From Lichenicoccus sp963693035 (lineage in GTDB: Bacteria; Pseudomonadota; Alphaproteobacteria; Acetobacterales; Acetobacteraceae), in contig CAXMMQ010000006.1 in NCBI GenBank assembly GCA_963693035.2, positions 186,001 through 250,000 on the forward strand: a DNA stretch of 64,000 bases, given 5' to 3'. Both the position numbers and the translations under genes were made by a program. Below are positions 51,863 through 60,792 of the stretch, piece after piece. How positions within the stretch are numbered: position 1 is the stretch's first letter; each line of letters begins with the position of its first letter. Under the pieces are notes generated by a model, which had not been told where the DNA came from, searched no databases, and saw only the letters and a list, made by a program, of their open reading frames with translations.

Positions 51863-52690
51863 TTGTCTTTCGAACCGCCGCTGTCCGAGGCGCTCGCGAT
51901 GCTGCGGCTGCAGATCGAGTGGGGTGCGGACGAGGCGCTCGGCGAAATGCCCCAGGACCGGCTCGCGCCGCAACCGGTGGCTGCTGACCGCCCTGCGCCG
52001 GAACCGCAGCGCGCCAGGCCGCAATCAGCGGGGCCGCAGATCACCCCCGCGTCAGGGCAGGTGCAGGTGGCGCGTGGCCAGGTAGCGCAGGCCCAGGAAG
52101 CGGCGGCTGCGGCCGGGAGTGTCGAAGCCCTGCTTGCCGCGATGCAGGATTTCACCGCCTGCCCGCTCCGCGACACCGCCGGCCACACGCTGCTGCCCGC
52201 GGGCGACCCGCTGAGCCGGCTGATGCTGGTGGGTGAAGTGCCGGACGCGGAGGAGGACCGCGCCGGCCACGCCTTTGCCGGCGCGCCGGGAGCGCTGCTC
52301 GACCGGATGCTGTCCAGCATCGGCCTGTCGCGGGCGCAGATGCTCTGCATGGCGCTGATCCCCTGGCGTCCGCCGGGCGACCGCAAGGTCAGTCCGCTCG
52401 AGATGGCGACCTGCCTGCCGTTCCTGCACCGGCTGGTAATACTGGCCGAGCCGAAGCACCTGCTGCTGCTCGGGGTGCGGCCGACGCGGGTGTTCGCCGG
52501 CGAGGACCAGTCGCTGGGACGGGTGCGCGGGCGCTGGCGACCGGTCACCATTCCGGGCAAGGACCTGGTAATCCGGGCGCTGCCGATGCGGCACCCCTCC
52601 TACCTGCTGGCCAACCCGATGGCGCGCCGCGAGGCCTGGCAGGACCTGCTGCTGCTGCGCACAACCCTCGATGCCAATCCATCACAGTAG
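51863..52690 (+). CDS. Uracil-DNA glycosylase superfamily protein (family 4-like)
   Basis: The protein has motif 1-like LMLVGEVPDAEEDRAGHAF, AGAPGALLDRMLSSIGLSR and the motif HPSYLL that closes the uracil pocket. Family 4 enzymes carry an iron-sulfur cluster held by CxxC plus two more Cys; here the first half reads FTACPL, with only one of the two Cys, so the cluster may be lost or altered. It is preceded by an Ala/Pro/Gln-rich linker. I use the TTG at 51863; an ATG at 51899 is also possible. It is divergent from the TPR gene. Confidence 0.75.
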   Translation: MSFEPPLSEALAMLRLQIEWGADEALGEMPQDRLAPQPVAADRPAPEPQRARPQSAGPQITPASGQVQVARGQVAQAQEAAAAAGSVEALLAAMQDFTACPLRDTAGHTLLPAGDPLSRLMLVGEVPDAEEDRAGHAFAGAPGALLDRMLSSIGLSRAQMLCMALIPWRPPGDRKVSPLEMATCLPFLHRLVILAEPKHLLLLGVRPTRVFAGEDQSLGRVRGRWRPVTIPGKDLVIRALPMRHPSYLLANPMARREAWQDLLLLRTTLDANPSQ

Positions 52691-52727
52691 CGTGATGGGC
52701 TTGTTGTAATGGCTCGACTTTTTCGGG

Positions 52728-52745
52728 ATGCACCACTTTGTGCAT
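52728..52745. promoter_or_regulatory. Operator-like inverted repeat before slt
   Basis: ATGCAC and GTGCAT flank a 6-base centre in an unusually AT-rich stretch (52691-52800) between the UDG stop and the slt start. The place suits a regulatory site or a weak terminator hairpin for the UDG gene. No protein can be assigned. Confidence 0.35.
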
Positions 52746-52801
52746 GCCTGACCATCTAAAATAGGATTGTTTGCCTCAAATTGTGCCTCTAGCTGCCCCT
52801 G

Positions 52802-54772
52802 ATGCGAGGATCAGCGGGTCAATCCCCGATACCCGACTCCGGAATGCGTAGGTCCGGGGCACGTGCTCCGGCCATGCTGGCCTCCGCCGTGGTCCTGGCG
52901 GGCGCGATCTGCACCCCGGTGCTGGCGCAGCGCCAGGACAAGCCGGCGCACGCGGCCAAGGATGCCGACCAGCCGGCGCCGCCCGTCGAGGTCGCCTCGG
53001 CGAGCTTCAGGTTCGGCGCCGACGCGACGACCACTCAGGCGGTGGCGTTGCCGCAGCCTCTCGATGGCGCCGACGCCGCACGGATCAGACACATCTTCGC
53101 GCTACAGGCGTCGGGCGACCCGGCTACGGCGGCCCACGAGACGACCCAACTGCAAGACGACATCCTGCTGGCCGACATCCTCGCCGACCGCGCGCTGCAG
53201 CCCGACGCGCATCCAACTTCGGGCGACCTGGCGCAGTGGCTGCACCGCTGGCCGCAGCATCCCGACGCACCGCATCTCCGCCACCTCTTCTCCGACCTGC
53301 AGCATCGGCGCGGCCCGGCCAACGACGTGCAGGCGGTGGCGACGCCCCTCGCCGCCGAGCCGCCGATGGCGGCGCCACCGGAAGAGGCCGACCCGGCCGC
53401 AACCGCCTTCCGTCGCAACCGGCTGCTCGACCGGACCGTCCAGGAGCGGCTGCAGCAAGGCCCCTCGGGCGCGCGCTCGGCGTTGCGGCTGGTGGCGCGG
53501 ACGACATTCACCGATCCGCTCTACGCCGCGCTGCTGCGTGCCGAGATCGCGCGCACGCTGTTCTCGCACGGCGACGACGACGCGGCTCTGCTTGCTTCCA
53601 GACTGGCATCGGACCAGACCCATGACCGGCTCGGTCTCGCCGCCTACATCGCAGGACTTGCGTTGTGGCGACAGGGACGCCAGGCGGACGCCACCCGCCA
53701 GTTCGAGGCGGCGGCGCGCGGCGATCTCTCTGCGGCCAGCGTGCATGCCGCCGCAGCCTTCTGGGCGGCGCGTTGCCATGCGGCGGCAGGCGATGCGGCG
53801 GGTGCGCGATCCTGGCTGAGCCAGGCGGCCTCGTTCCCGCACACCTTCTATGGCCTGCTGGCCGGGCGCGTCCTCGACCAGCCTGCTTCCGGGGGAGCAC
53901 CGCATCCTGGGCAGCCGGTGCTGGGAGAGATCGACGTCGAGGCGGTCGCGGCGCTCCCCGAGGGACGCCGGGCTTTCGCCCTGCTTCAGGTCGGCCAGGC
54001 GGCCCGGGCGGAGGCGGCGCTACGCGCGCTCTGGCCGGGCGTGCGCGCGAATGCCGCCTTGTGCCGGTCGGTGGCGCTGGTGGCGCAGGCCGCCGGGATG
54101 AGCAGCCTGTCGGCGCAGCTCGCGACGGTGCTGCAGGTGCAGGATCGTGCGGTCGGCAACGGCCACGATCACAGCGGCGCCCCGCTCGACGCGGTGCGTT
54201 TCCCGCTGCCGCGCCTGCAGCCGCGTCGCGGCTTCACCGTCAATCCGGCGCTGGTCTATGCGCTGACCCGGGTTGAATCCAACTTCGACAGCCACGCGGT
54301 CTCGGGCGCCGGCGCGCACGGGCTGATGCAGGTGATGCCGGTCACCGCCCGCTTCATGCAGGACCAGTCATCTCCGAAGCGGCGCCCGGCTTCAATTACC
54401 CCGTCGCGCCTGCGCAATCCGGCGATCAATCTCGAGCTGGGCCAGGATTACGTGCTCTACCTGGCCGGCCAGGACGGCGTGCGCGGCGACCTGATCCGGC
54501 TGCTGGCGAGCTACAATGCCGGACCGAACGCGCTGGCAAGCTGGGGCTTGGAAGCCTCCGCCGGCGATCCGCTGCTGTTCATCGAGAGCCTGCCGAACAC
54601 CGAGACGCGCGACTTCGTGCACCGGTCCCTGGCCTATCTCTGGATCTACTCAGACCGCATGCACCTGCCGGCGCCGTCGCTCGACGCCCTGGCGCAGGGC
54701 GACTGGCCGCGCTTCGAGGACGAGCAGCGCTTTGCGCATGTCGTTCCGGCAGCCTTTACGACTGATCGCTAG
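52802..54772 (+). CDS. slt: Soluble lytic murein transglycosylase
   Basis: A 656-residue periplasmic enzyme: signal peptide, a long helical super-structured region (residues about 190-460) and the C-terminal SLT domain with the catalytic Glu near residue 492 (ALTRVESNFDSHAVSGAGAH, GLMQVMP) and ASYNAGPNAL. It cleaves peptidoglycan between MurNAc and GlcNAc. Its size matches the E. coli Slt70 class. The N-terminus has two possible ATGs (52802, 52844). Confidence 0.93.
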   Translation: MRGSAGQSPIPDSGMRRSGARAPAMLASAVVLAGAICTPVLAQRQDKPAHAAKDADQPAPPVEVASASFRFGADATTTQAVALPQPLDGADAARIRHIFALQASGDPATAAHETTQLQDDILLADILADRALQPDAHPTSGDLAQWLHRWPQHPDAPHLRHLFSDLQHRRGPANDVQAVATPLAAEPPMAAPPEEADPAATAFRRNRLLDRTVQERLQQGPSGARSALRLVARTTFTDPLYAALLRAEIARTLFSHGDDDAALLASRLASDQTHDRLGLAAYIAGLALWRQGRQADATRQFEAAARGDLSAASVHAAAAFWAARCHAAAGDAAGARSWLSQAASFPHTFYGLLAGRVLDQPASGGAPHPGQPVLGEIDVEAVAALPEGRRAFALLQVGQAARAEAALRALWPGVRANAALCRSVALVAQAAGMSSLSAQLATVLQVQDRAVGNGHDHSGAPLDAVRFPLPRLQPRRGFTVNPALVYALTRVESNFDSHAVSGAGAHGLMQVMPVTARFMQDQSSPKRRPASITPSRLRNPAINLELGQDYVLYLAGQDGVRGDLIRLLASYNAGPNALASWGLEASAGDPLLFIESLPNTETRDFVHRSLAYLWIYSDRMHLPAPSLDALAQGDWPRFEDEQRFAHVVPAAFTTDR

Positions 54773-55026
54773 CCGCCTCGGGGCGGCCCGACCGGTCAGG
54801 ACCTGGTAGCAAAGCGAGGCAAGCACCTCCGAGGCAACAGGGCACTCGGGTTCGACGTCATGTTCCGACCGCATGGAGGCTGAGCGGGCCAGGCTCACGA
54901 CGGCCAGGTCGGCGTCGGGATCGCGGCCGCAGCCCCGGACCGGGCTCATGGACAACCCGATCCGGCCTGCGGCATGCTAGCGCTATCAAGCCGGTGCGAA
55001 GACCGGGCTCGTAGGGGATGAAATCG

Positions 55027-56136
55027 ATGAGGATCTGGAACCTGGCTGCCTGCCTGCTGGCGGGGGGCGCACTGGTCTATTCGATGGCCCCGGTGCGGGC
55101 CGCGACTTATGACCCGACCTGCTTCAAGGCGTCGCCCACCAGTGCCGCGACGGTGCAGCTTCCCGCCAAGACCGGCCCGTACCGGATCGCCTTTGCCAAC
55201 GGCTTCATCGGCAACGGCTGGCGGGTGCAGATGATCCAGACCCTGCGCGCCTATGCCGCCCAGCCGGCGATCTCCAGCCGGATCAAGGAGTTGCGCATCG
55301 TCACCGTCGGCACCGACGTCTCGGCGCAGATCGCCGCGATGGACAACTTCATCAATGCCGGCTTCGACGCCATCCTGATCGACGCCAACAGCCCGACCGC
55401 GTTCAAGCCTGTGCTGCGTCGTGCCCAGAAGGCCGGCGTGCTGATCGTGAGTTTCGACAACACCTTCGACCGCACCGGCAAGGAGACCCACCTGATCCAG
55501 GTCAACCAGGATCAGCGCGCGATGGGCCAGATGATGGGCGACTGGCTCAACCAGACCATGAAGGCAAAGAAGTCGGTGCTGGAAGTGCGCGGCGTGCCGG
55601 GCAACAGCGTCGATCGCGACCGGCATGAGGGCTTCCGCGCCGCGATGGCCGCAGATCCCGGCCTGCGGATCACCGAGGTGGTCGGCAACTGGGACGACGG
55701 CACCTCGCAGAAGGCGGTGGCCGACGCGCTCGCCGTGCATGGCAACTTCGACGGCATCTATACCCAGGGCGGCACCATCGGCGTGGTGCATGCGGTGATG
55801 GATGCCAACAAGCCGTTCATGCCGATCGATGGCGAAGGCGAGAACGGCTTTCGCAAGCTGATCGTGGCGCACAACAAGGACGGGCTGCTTGGCGAAAGTG
55901 CCGGCCAGTCGCCGGCGCTGGTCGCGGTCGCCCTGAAAGCCGCCCTCGCCGCCCTCGATGGCAAGACGCTGCCGCAGGAGATCGCGGTGCCGATCCCGTT
56001 CGCCAACTACAAGACGCTGGTGGCCGGCAAGAACTACTTCCCCGATGTCAGCGACACCTTCTTCGCCGCCAGCGACTTCCCGGTCTGCTCGATCAACCTC
56101 GGCGCCAAGGACATCCTCGGCGCAACCGCCAAATGA
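55027..56136 (+). CDS. Sugar ABC transporter substrate-binding protein
   Basis: A 369-residue periplasmic binding protein of the ribose/xylose type (peripla_BP_4): signal ending MAPVRAA, GPYRIAFANGFIGNGWRVQM, FDAILIDANSPTAF, SFDNTF, and GNWDDGTSQKAVADALAVHG. ATG 55027 has AGGGG nine bases before; ATG 55018 is possible. It heads an operon with the ATPase and two permeases and overlaps the ATPase gene. Confidence 0.93.
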   Translation: MRIWNLAACLLAGGALVYSMAPVRAATYDPTCFKASPTSAATVQLPAKTGPYRIAFANGFIGNGWRVQMIQTLRAYAAQPAISSRIKELRIVTVGTDVSAQIAAMDNFINAGFDAILIDANSPTAFKPVLRRAQKAGVLIVSFDNTFDRTGKETHLIQVNQDQRAMGQMMGDWLNQTMKAKKSVLEVRGVPGNSVDRDRHEGFRAAMAADPGLRITEVVGNWDDGTSQKAVADALAVHGNFDGIYTQGGTIGVVHAVMDANKPFMPIDGEGENGFRKLIVAHNKDGLLGESAGQSPALVAVALKAALAALDGKTLPQEIAVPIPFANYKTLVAGKNYFPDVSDTFFAASDFPVCSINLGAKDILGATAK

Positions 56137-57662
56137 TTGGACATGTGCCGCTGCTCGAGCTGCGGCACGTGGTGAAGCGCTACGGCGCCGTCACCGCGCT
56201 CGCCGACGGCTCCCTGCGTTGCGAGCGCGGATCCATCCATGCGGTGCTGGGCGAGAACGGCGCCGGCAAGAGCACGCTGATCAAGGTGATCGCCGGCGTG
56301 GTGCAGCCGGACGAGGGCGAGATGCTGCTCGACGGCGCGCCGCAGCGTTTCCGCGATCCGCTCGATGCCCAGGCGCGCGGCATCGTCTGCGTGTTCCAGG
56401 AACTCTCCCTGATCCCCGACCTCAGCGTGGCCGACAATATCGGGCTGGTGTCGCCGCCGCGCCGGTTCGGGCTGATTGACAACCGGGCCCAGCACCGCCA
56501 GGCCGAGGCGCTGCTGGCGCGCGTCGGCGTCGAGGGCATCGACCCGCGTGCGCGGGTGCGCGACCTGCCGCTGTCGCGCCGGCAGATGGTCGAGATCGCG
56601 AAAGCCCTCGGCCGCGACCCGAAGCTGCTGATCCTGGACGAGGCGACGTCGGCGCTGACCTCGGAGGATGTCGGCCGGCTGTCCGACCTGCTGCTGCGCC
56701 TGAAGCGAGAGGGGATGTGCATCCTCTATATCTCGCACCGCATGCACGAGATCCGCGCTCTGGCCGATACCTGCTCGGTGTTCACCAACGGGCGCCACGT
56801 GGCGAGCTTCGACATCCATGCGCACAGCGAGGACGAGATCGTGCGCATGATGATCGGCCGCGAGGTGAGCCAGGTTTTCCCGCCGCGACCGCCTGCCCCG
56901 ACAGAGCCGCGCGCGCCGATCCTGAGCACGCACGATCTGGGCTGGGAGGACCGGCTGCGCGGCATCAGCCTCGAGGTCGTGCCCGGGGAGATCCTCGGGC
57001 TGGGCGGCCTCGACGGCCAGGGCCAGCGCGAGTTCCTGCTGGCCTTGTTCGGCGGCCTCGCCCACTGCACCGGCGAACTCCGCATCGATGGCAGACCCGT
57101 GGCGCCGGGCAGTCCGCTCGCCGCCAAGGCAGCCCCGCTCGGCACTGCGCTGATCCCGGAGGACCGCAAGACCGAGGGACTGATGCTGGCGATGTCGGTC
57201 GCCGACAACCTGACCGCGGCCACGCTGTCGCGCTGGCGCCGCGGACCGCTGCTGGATCGTGCGCGTGAGAAGGGCGCCGTCGCCGACATCATCCGGCGCA
57301 TGCAGATCAAGGCGGTGCCCGAGCTGCCGGTGGCGACGCTGTCGGGCGGCAACCAGCAGAAGGTGGTGATCGGCAAGTGGCTGCTGGACGAGCCGCGCAT
57401 CCTGCTGCTGTGCGATCCCACGCGCGGCATCGATGTCGGCACCAAGCAGGAGATCTACCGGCTGCTGCGCGAGTTGGCCGATGGCGGCTGCGCGATCCTG
57501 CTGTATTCGACCGACTATCACGAGCTGATCGGCCTGTGCGAACGGGTGGCGATCTTCTATGGCGGCCGGGTGGTGCGCACCCTGACCGGGGACGGCATCA
57601 CCGAGGAGGCGATCATCGCCAGCGCGCTCGACATCCATCCGACAGGCCAGCAGGCCGCATGA
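56133..57662 (+). CDS. Sugar ABC transporter ATP-binding protein (double NBD, RbsA-like)
   Basis: A fused protein of two ABC modules, 509 residues. Module 1: Walker A GENGAGKST at 40-48, signature-like LPLSRRQMVEIAKAL, Walker B LLILDEATSA near 165-172. Module 2 has a degenerate Walker A (GLGGLDGQGQREFLL) but a full signature LSGGNQQKVVIGKWL near 403 and Walker B LLLCDPTRG. This is the usual RbsA/MglA layout. Overlaps the binding-protein gene by 4 bases. Confidence 0.95.
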   Translation: MIGHVPLLELRHVVKRYGAVTALADGSLRCERGSIHAVLGENGAGKSTLIKVIAGVVQPDEGEMLLDGAPQRFRDPLDAQARGIVCVFQELSLIPDLSVADNIGLVSPPRRFGLIDNRAQHRQAEALLARVGVEGIDPRARVRDLPLSRRQMVEIAKALGRDPKLLILDEATSALTSEDVGRLSDLLLRLKREGMCILYISHRMHEIRALADTCSVFTNGRHVASFDIHAHSEDEIVRMMIGREVSQVFPPRPPAPTEPRAPILSTHDLGWEDRLRGISLEVVPGEILGLGGLDGQGQREFLLALFGGLAHCTGELRIDGRPVAPGSPLAAKAAPLGTALIPEDRKTEGLMLAMSVADNLTAATLSRWRRGPLLDRAREKGAVADIIRRMQIKAVPELPVATLSGGNQQKVVIGKWLLDEPRILLLCDPTRGIDVGTKQEIYRLLRELADGGCAILLYSTDYHELIGLCERVAIFYGGRVVRTLTGDGITEEAIIASALDIHPTGQQAA

Positions 57663-58642
57663 GTGCCACGGACCTCCGCCTGCTCGCCAGGCACAATGCG
57701 ATCCCACTGCTGGCGACAGCGGTGTTCACGGTCATGTTCATCCTCTATCTGGCGCTGCAGCCGCGCGGAGTGACCGTCGGCACCCTGGTGACGGCGTCCA
57801 ACAAGGGCGTGCTGCTGGCGCTGATCGCCTGCGCGCAGACCTTGCCGGTGCTGACCGGGGGCATCGACCTCTCGGTCGGCGCCGTCGCGGTGCTGGCCAA
57901 CTGCCTCGCCTCGACGCTGCTTGGCGGCAGCGGCCTCTCTCTCGCGGGCGGCGTCGCGGCGACGCTGGCCGCCGGCGCGCTGGCCGGCGGCTTCAATGCG
58001 GTGGCCGTGGTGTGGGGCCGGCTGCAGCCGATCATCGCCACCCTTGCCACCAGCTCGATCTTCTACGGCCTGTCGCTGCTGCTGCGGCCGGAGCCGGGCG
58101 GCGACATCAACGATGATTTCGCCAGCGCTCTGACCGGCGACATCTACGGCGTGCCGACGTCGCTGATCATCCTGCTCGCGGTGCTGCTGCTGTTCTGGCT
58201 GCCGTTCCGGCGTTCGCTGACCGGGCGCGGCGTGTACGCGGTGGGGTCCGCGGAAGCGGCCGCCTACATGTCCGGGGTCAGGATCGGCCGCTCGAAAGCG
58301 GTGGCGTACGTTCTGAGCGGCATCCTCGCCAGCATCGCCGGGCTGCTGCTGACCCTGATTGCGGAAAGCGCGCAGGCGAGCGCGATCCAGGCCGGCGACC
58401 TCACCCTGAATTCGATCGCCGCCGTGGTGATCGGCGGCACCTCGCTGTTCGGCGGCATCGGCGGCCTGGTCGGCTCGGTGGTCGGCGCCTTCATCCTGCG
58501 CACCATCGGCGACCTGCTGTTCGTGCTGGCCGCCTCCCCGCTCTGGCAGCCGCTGTTCCAGGGCCTGATCCTGCTGGCCGCCGTCAGCCTCGGGGCGATC
58601 CCGCTGCTGCGCAACCGCAACCGGCTGGAGAGCTTCCGGTGA
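57659..58642 (+). CDS. Sugar ABC transporter permease 1
   Basis: A 327-residue membrane permease of the BPD_transp_2 family: VLTGGIDLSVGAVAVLANCL, YGLSLLLRPEPGGDINDDFA, GVYAVGSAEAAAYMSGVRIG, VVIGGTSLFGGIGGLVGSVV. It forms half of the transmembrane channel. Start and stop overlap both neighbours by 4 bases. Confidence 0.94.
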   Translation: MSATDLRLLARHNAIPLLATAVFTVMFILYLALQPRGVTVGTLVTASNKGVLLALIACAQTLPVLTGGIDLSVGAVAVLANCLASTLLGGSGLSLAGGVAATLAAGALAGGFNAVAVVWGRLQPIIATLATSSIFYGLSLLLRPEPGGDINDDFASALTGDIYGVPTSLIILLAVLLLFWLPFRRSLTGRGVYAVGSAEAAAYMSGVRIGRSKAVAYVLSGILASIAGLLLTLIAESAQASAIQAGDLTLNSIAAVVIGGTSLFGGIGGLVGSVVGAFILRTIGDLLFVLAASPLWQPLFQGLILLAAVSLGAIPLLRNRNRLESFR

Positions 58643-59625
58643 GTGCCGCACCGGCGCGCATCACGCACGCACGCACGGCGTTCGCACGCCATATCGACCT
58701 GCCGCTGTTCGCCGCCAGCCTGTGCATCCTGGCGATCCTGGCGATCGGCGCCGCGTTCAACCCGAGCGTGGTCTCGCCGCACTACCTGCTCCAGCAGCTG
58801 CAGAGCGCCGCCTTCCTCGGCATCGTCGCATTGGGCGCGATGCTGGTGATCCTGCTCGGCCATATCGACCTGTCGGTGCCGTGGACGGTGGCCGCCGCCG
58901 CCATGGTCTCGACCGGGCTGGCCGGTGGGGGCGGCGCCGGGGGCATCCTCGCCTTGCCGATCGCGCTCACCGTGGGCGGCTCGATCGGCTTGGTGAACGG
59001 CCTCGGCGTCGCCTACCTGCGCATCCCCTCGATGATCTTCACGCTCGGGGTGAACGCGGTGCTGCAGGGCCTGATGGTGCTCTATACCGGCGGCTCGGCG
59101 CCACCCTCCACCGCGCCGCCGATCGCGCGCACGCTATCCGGCGGCCACCTGATCCCGGGCGTGGCGAACGCGATCCCGATCTGGGCGCTGGTCGCCATCG
59201 GCGTCACCGTGCTGCTGCGCGCGACACCGTTCGGCCGCGCGGTCTATGCGATCGGCAACCGCGAGCGGGCGGCGTACATGTCGGGCATGCCGGTGCGCCG
59301 GGTCGTGCTCGGCTGCTTCACGCTGGCCGGCTGCGCCAGTGCGCTCGCCGGCCTGCTGGTCACCGGCTATGCCGGCAAGGCCTACCAGGGCATGGGGGAC
59401 ATCTACCTGCTGCCGGCGATCGCCGCAGTCGTGCTCGGCGGCACCTCCATCATGGGCGGCCGCGGACGCATCAGCGGCACCATCGCCGGCACCATCCTGA
59501 TCGTGCTGCTGCAGAGCATGCTGGCGGTGATGCAGATGCCGGATGCCGGACGGCAGATCATCTATGGCATGGTGATCTTCGTCATGCTGCTGATCTACGG
59601 CCGCGGCAGCGTGCTCAGGACCTGA
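58639..59625 (+). CDS. Sugar ABC transporter permease 2
   Basis: A second 328-residue permease of the same family: VILLGHIDLSVPWTVAAAAM, AVYAIGNRERAAYMSGMPVR, AVVLGGTSIMGGRGRISGTI. Two different permeases suggest a heterodimeric importer rather than the homodimer of the classical ribose system. GTG start overlaps the stop of permease 1. Confidence 0.94.
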   Translation: MSAAPARITHARTAFARHIDLPLFAASLCILAILAIGAAFNPSVVSPHYLLQQLQSAAFLGIVALGAMLVILLGHIDLSVPWTVAAAAMVSTGLAGGGGAGGILALPIALTVGGSIGLVNGLGVAYLRIPSMIFTLGVNAVLQGLMVLYTGGSAPPSTAPPIARTLSGGHLIPGVANAIPIWALVAIGVTVLLRATPFGRAVYAIGNRERAAYMSGMPVRRVVLGCFTLAGCASALAGLLVTGYAGKAYQGMGDIYLLPAIAAVVLGGTSIMGGRGRISGTIAGTILIVLLQSMLAVMQMPDAGRQIIYGMVIFVMLLIYGRGSVLRT

Positions 59626-59639
59626 ACCGGAGGGTGCGC

Positions 59640-60083
59640 ATGCGCTGGATCGTCGGCCTCTCGCTGTCACTGACGCTGTTCGGCAGCGCCCTCGCCGATC
59701 CGGCCGGGGCGGATCCGGTGGCGGCGACCGACCAGCTTGCCATCCGTGGCGTGATCACGGCGCAGATCCAGGCATTTCGCCGCAATGACGGGCCGGGCGC
59801 CTACAGCTTTGCCGCCCCCTCGATCAAGGCGCACTTCCCGGATGCGCCGCATTTCCTGGCGATGGTGCGCACAGCGTATCCGGCGGTGTTCCGCCCACGG
59901 TCGTACAGCTTCGGCAGCCTGGAGCCGGACCCTTCCCAGGCCGGCATGCTGGTGCAGAAGGTCGAGTTCTTCGGACCCGACGGCGACGCCTCGCAGGCGC
60001 TCTATTCGATGCAGCACGAGCCGGACGGACGCTGGCTGGTCGCCGGCTGCGCCCTGATCACCAACAAGCATGTCGAGATGTGA
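59640..60083 (+). CDS. DUF4864 domain exported protein
   Basis: A 147-residue protein with a Sec signal (IVGLSLSLTLFGSALADP) and the DUF4864 core: IQAFRRNDGPGAYSFAAPSI, HFLAMVRTAYPAVFRPRSYS, VEFFGPDGDASQALYSMQHE and DGRWLVAGCALI. It is small, soluble and periplasmic. GGAGGG precedes the ATG, 14 bases after the permease, so it is part of the importer operon. Its role is unknown. Confidence 0.82.
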   Translation: MRWIVGLSLSLTLFGSALADPAGADPVAATDQLAIRGVITAQIQAFRRNDGPGAYSFAAPSIKAHFPDAPHFLAMVRTAYPAVFRPRSYSFGSLEPDPSQAGMLVQKVEFFGPDGDASQALYSMQHEPDGRWLVAGCALITNKHVEM

Positions 60084-60792
60084 CCGGGGGCATGTGACCA
60101 GCCCGGGCACGACCGCGATGCTGCCGCGGACGACGGGCACCGAGCGGCGTTCGCTGCTGGCGCGCGAGCCGGGCTGGCAGTTCAGCCTGATGCTGGCGCT
60201 CGACGTGGTCATGCTGTTCGTTGCGATCCCGGCGCTCAGCGCCGGCGACGCCGATCGCAGCGTGGTGGTGCTGCTGCAGTTCGTGCTGGCGGCGATCGCC
60301 ATCGGATTGCTGGCCAAGTCGGCGTGGCTGCGGCTGGCCCTGGCGGCAAGCTTCGCCATTCCGCTGCTGGCGCGGCTGCTGCCCGGACTGCTGCCGCAGG
60401 CGACCACGCTCGCCCTGGTGTTCGCCTACAATCTGCTGGTGACGGCGGCGATGGCGCGCGCGGTGTTCGGTCCCGGCGACGTCAACCACCACCGGATTGC
60501 CGGCGCCATCTTCATCTATCTCAATGTCGGGCTGCTGTTCGCGGTCGGCTATTCGGGTCTGCAGATGGCCATTCCGGGCGCGTTTTCCGGCCTGTCCAAT
60601 GCGGCCGCGCATCATGCATCGACCATGATCCATTTCAGCTTCTCGACCATGACCGCGATCGGCAATAGCGGCATCGCGCCGCAATCGCCCTTCGCCACCA
60701 GCCTCGCGGACCTGCAGACGATCACCGGCCAGTTGTTCCCGGCCATCCTGCTGTCACGCCTGGTCGGGCTGCATGTATCGCGGAGTCGCTAG
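60070..60792 (+). CDS. Channel-like membrane protein with a degenerate selectivity filter
   Basis: A 240-residue protein with five to six membrane segments. The last part FSFSTMTAIGNSGIAPQSPF, then SLADLQTITGQLFPAILLSR aligns with pore-helix, filter and inner helix of two-TM-type potassium channels, where the filter would read TVGYGD; here it is TAIGNSG at about residues 195-201. Thus ion selectivity is probably lost or changed. The start is uncertain (60070, GTG 60094 or 60118). It overlaps the DUF4864 gene and ends in CTAG, which is also the stop of the LacI gene. Confidence 0.6.
   Translation: MSRCDRGHVTSPGTTAMLPRTTGTERRSLLAREPGWQFSLMLALDVVMLFVAIPALSAGDADRSVVVLLQFVLAAIAIGLLAKSAWLRLALAASFAIPLLARLLPGLLPQATTLALVFAYNLLVTAAMARAVFGPGDVNHHRIAGAIFIYLNVGLLFAVGYSGLQMAIPGAFSGLSNAAAHHASTMIHFSFSTMTAIGNSGIAPQSPFATSLADLQTITGQLFPAILLSRLVGLHVSRSR

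Noticed and set aside
49704..52085. 793-codon open frame on the plus strand
   Set aside because: It lies opposite ispE and the TPR gene. The product is Arg/Gln/Gly-rich, typical for the mirror of a high-GC gene.
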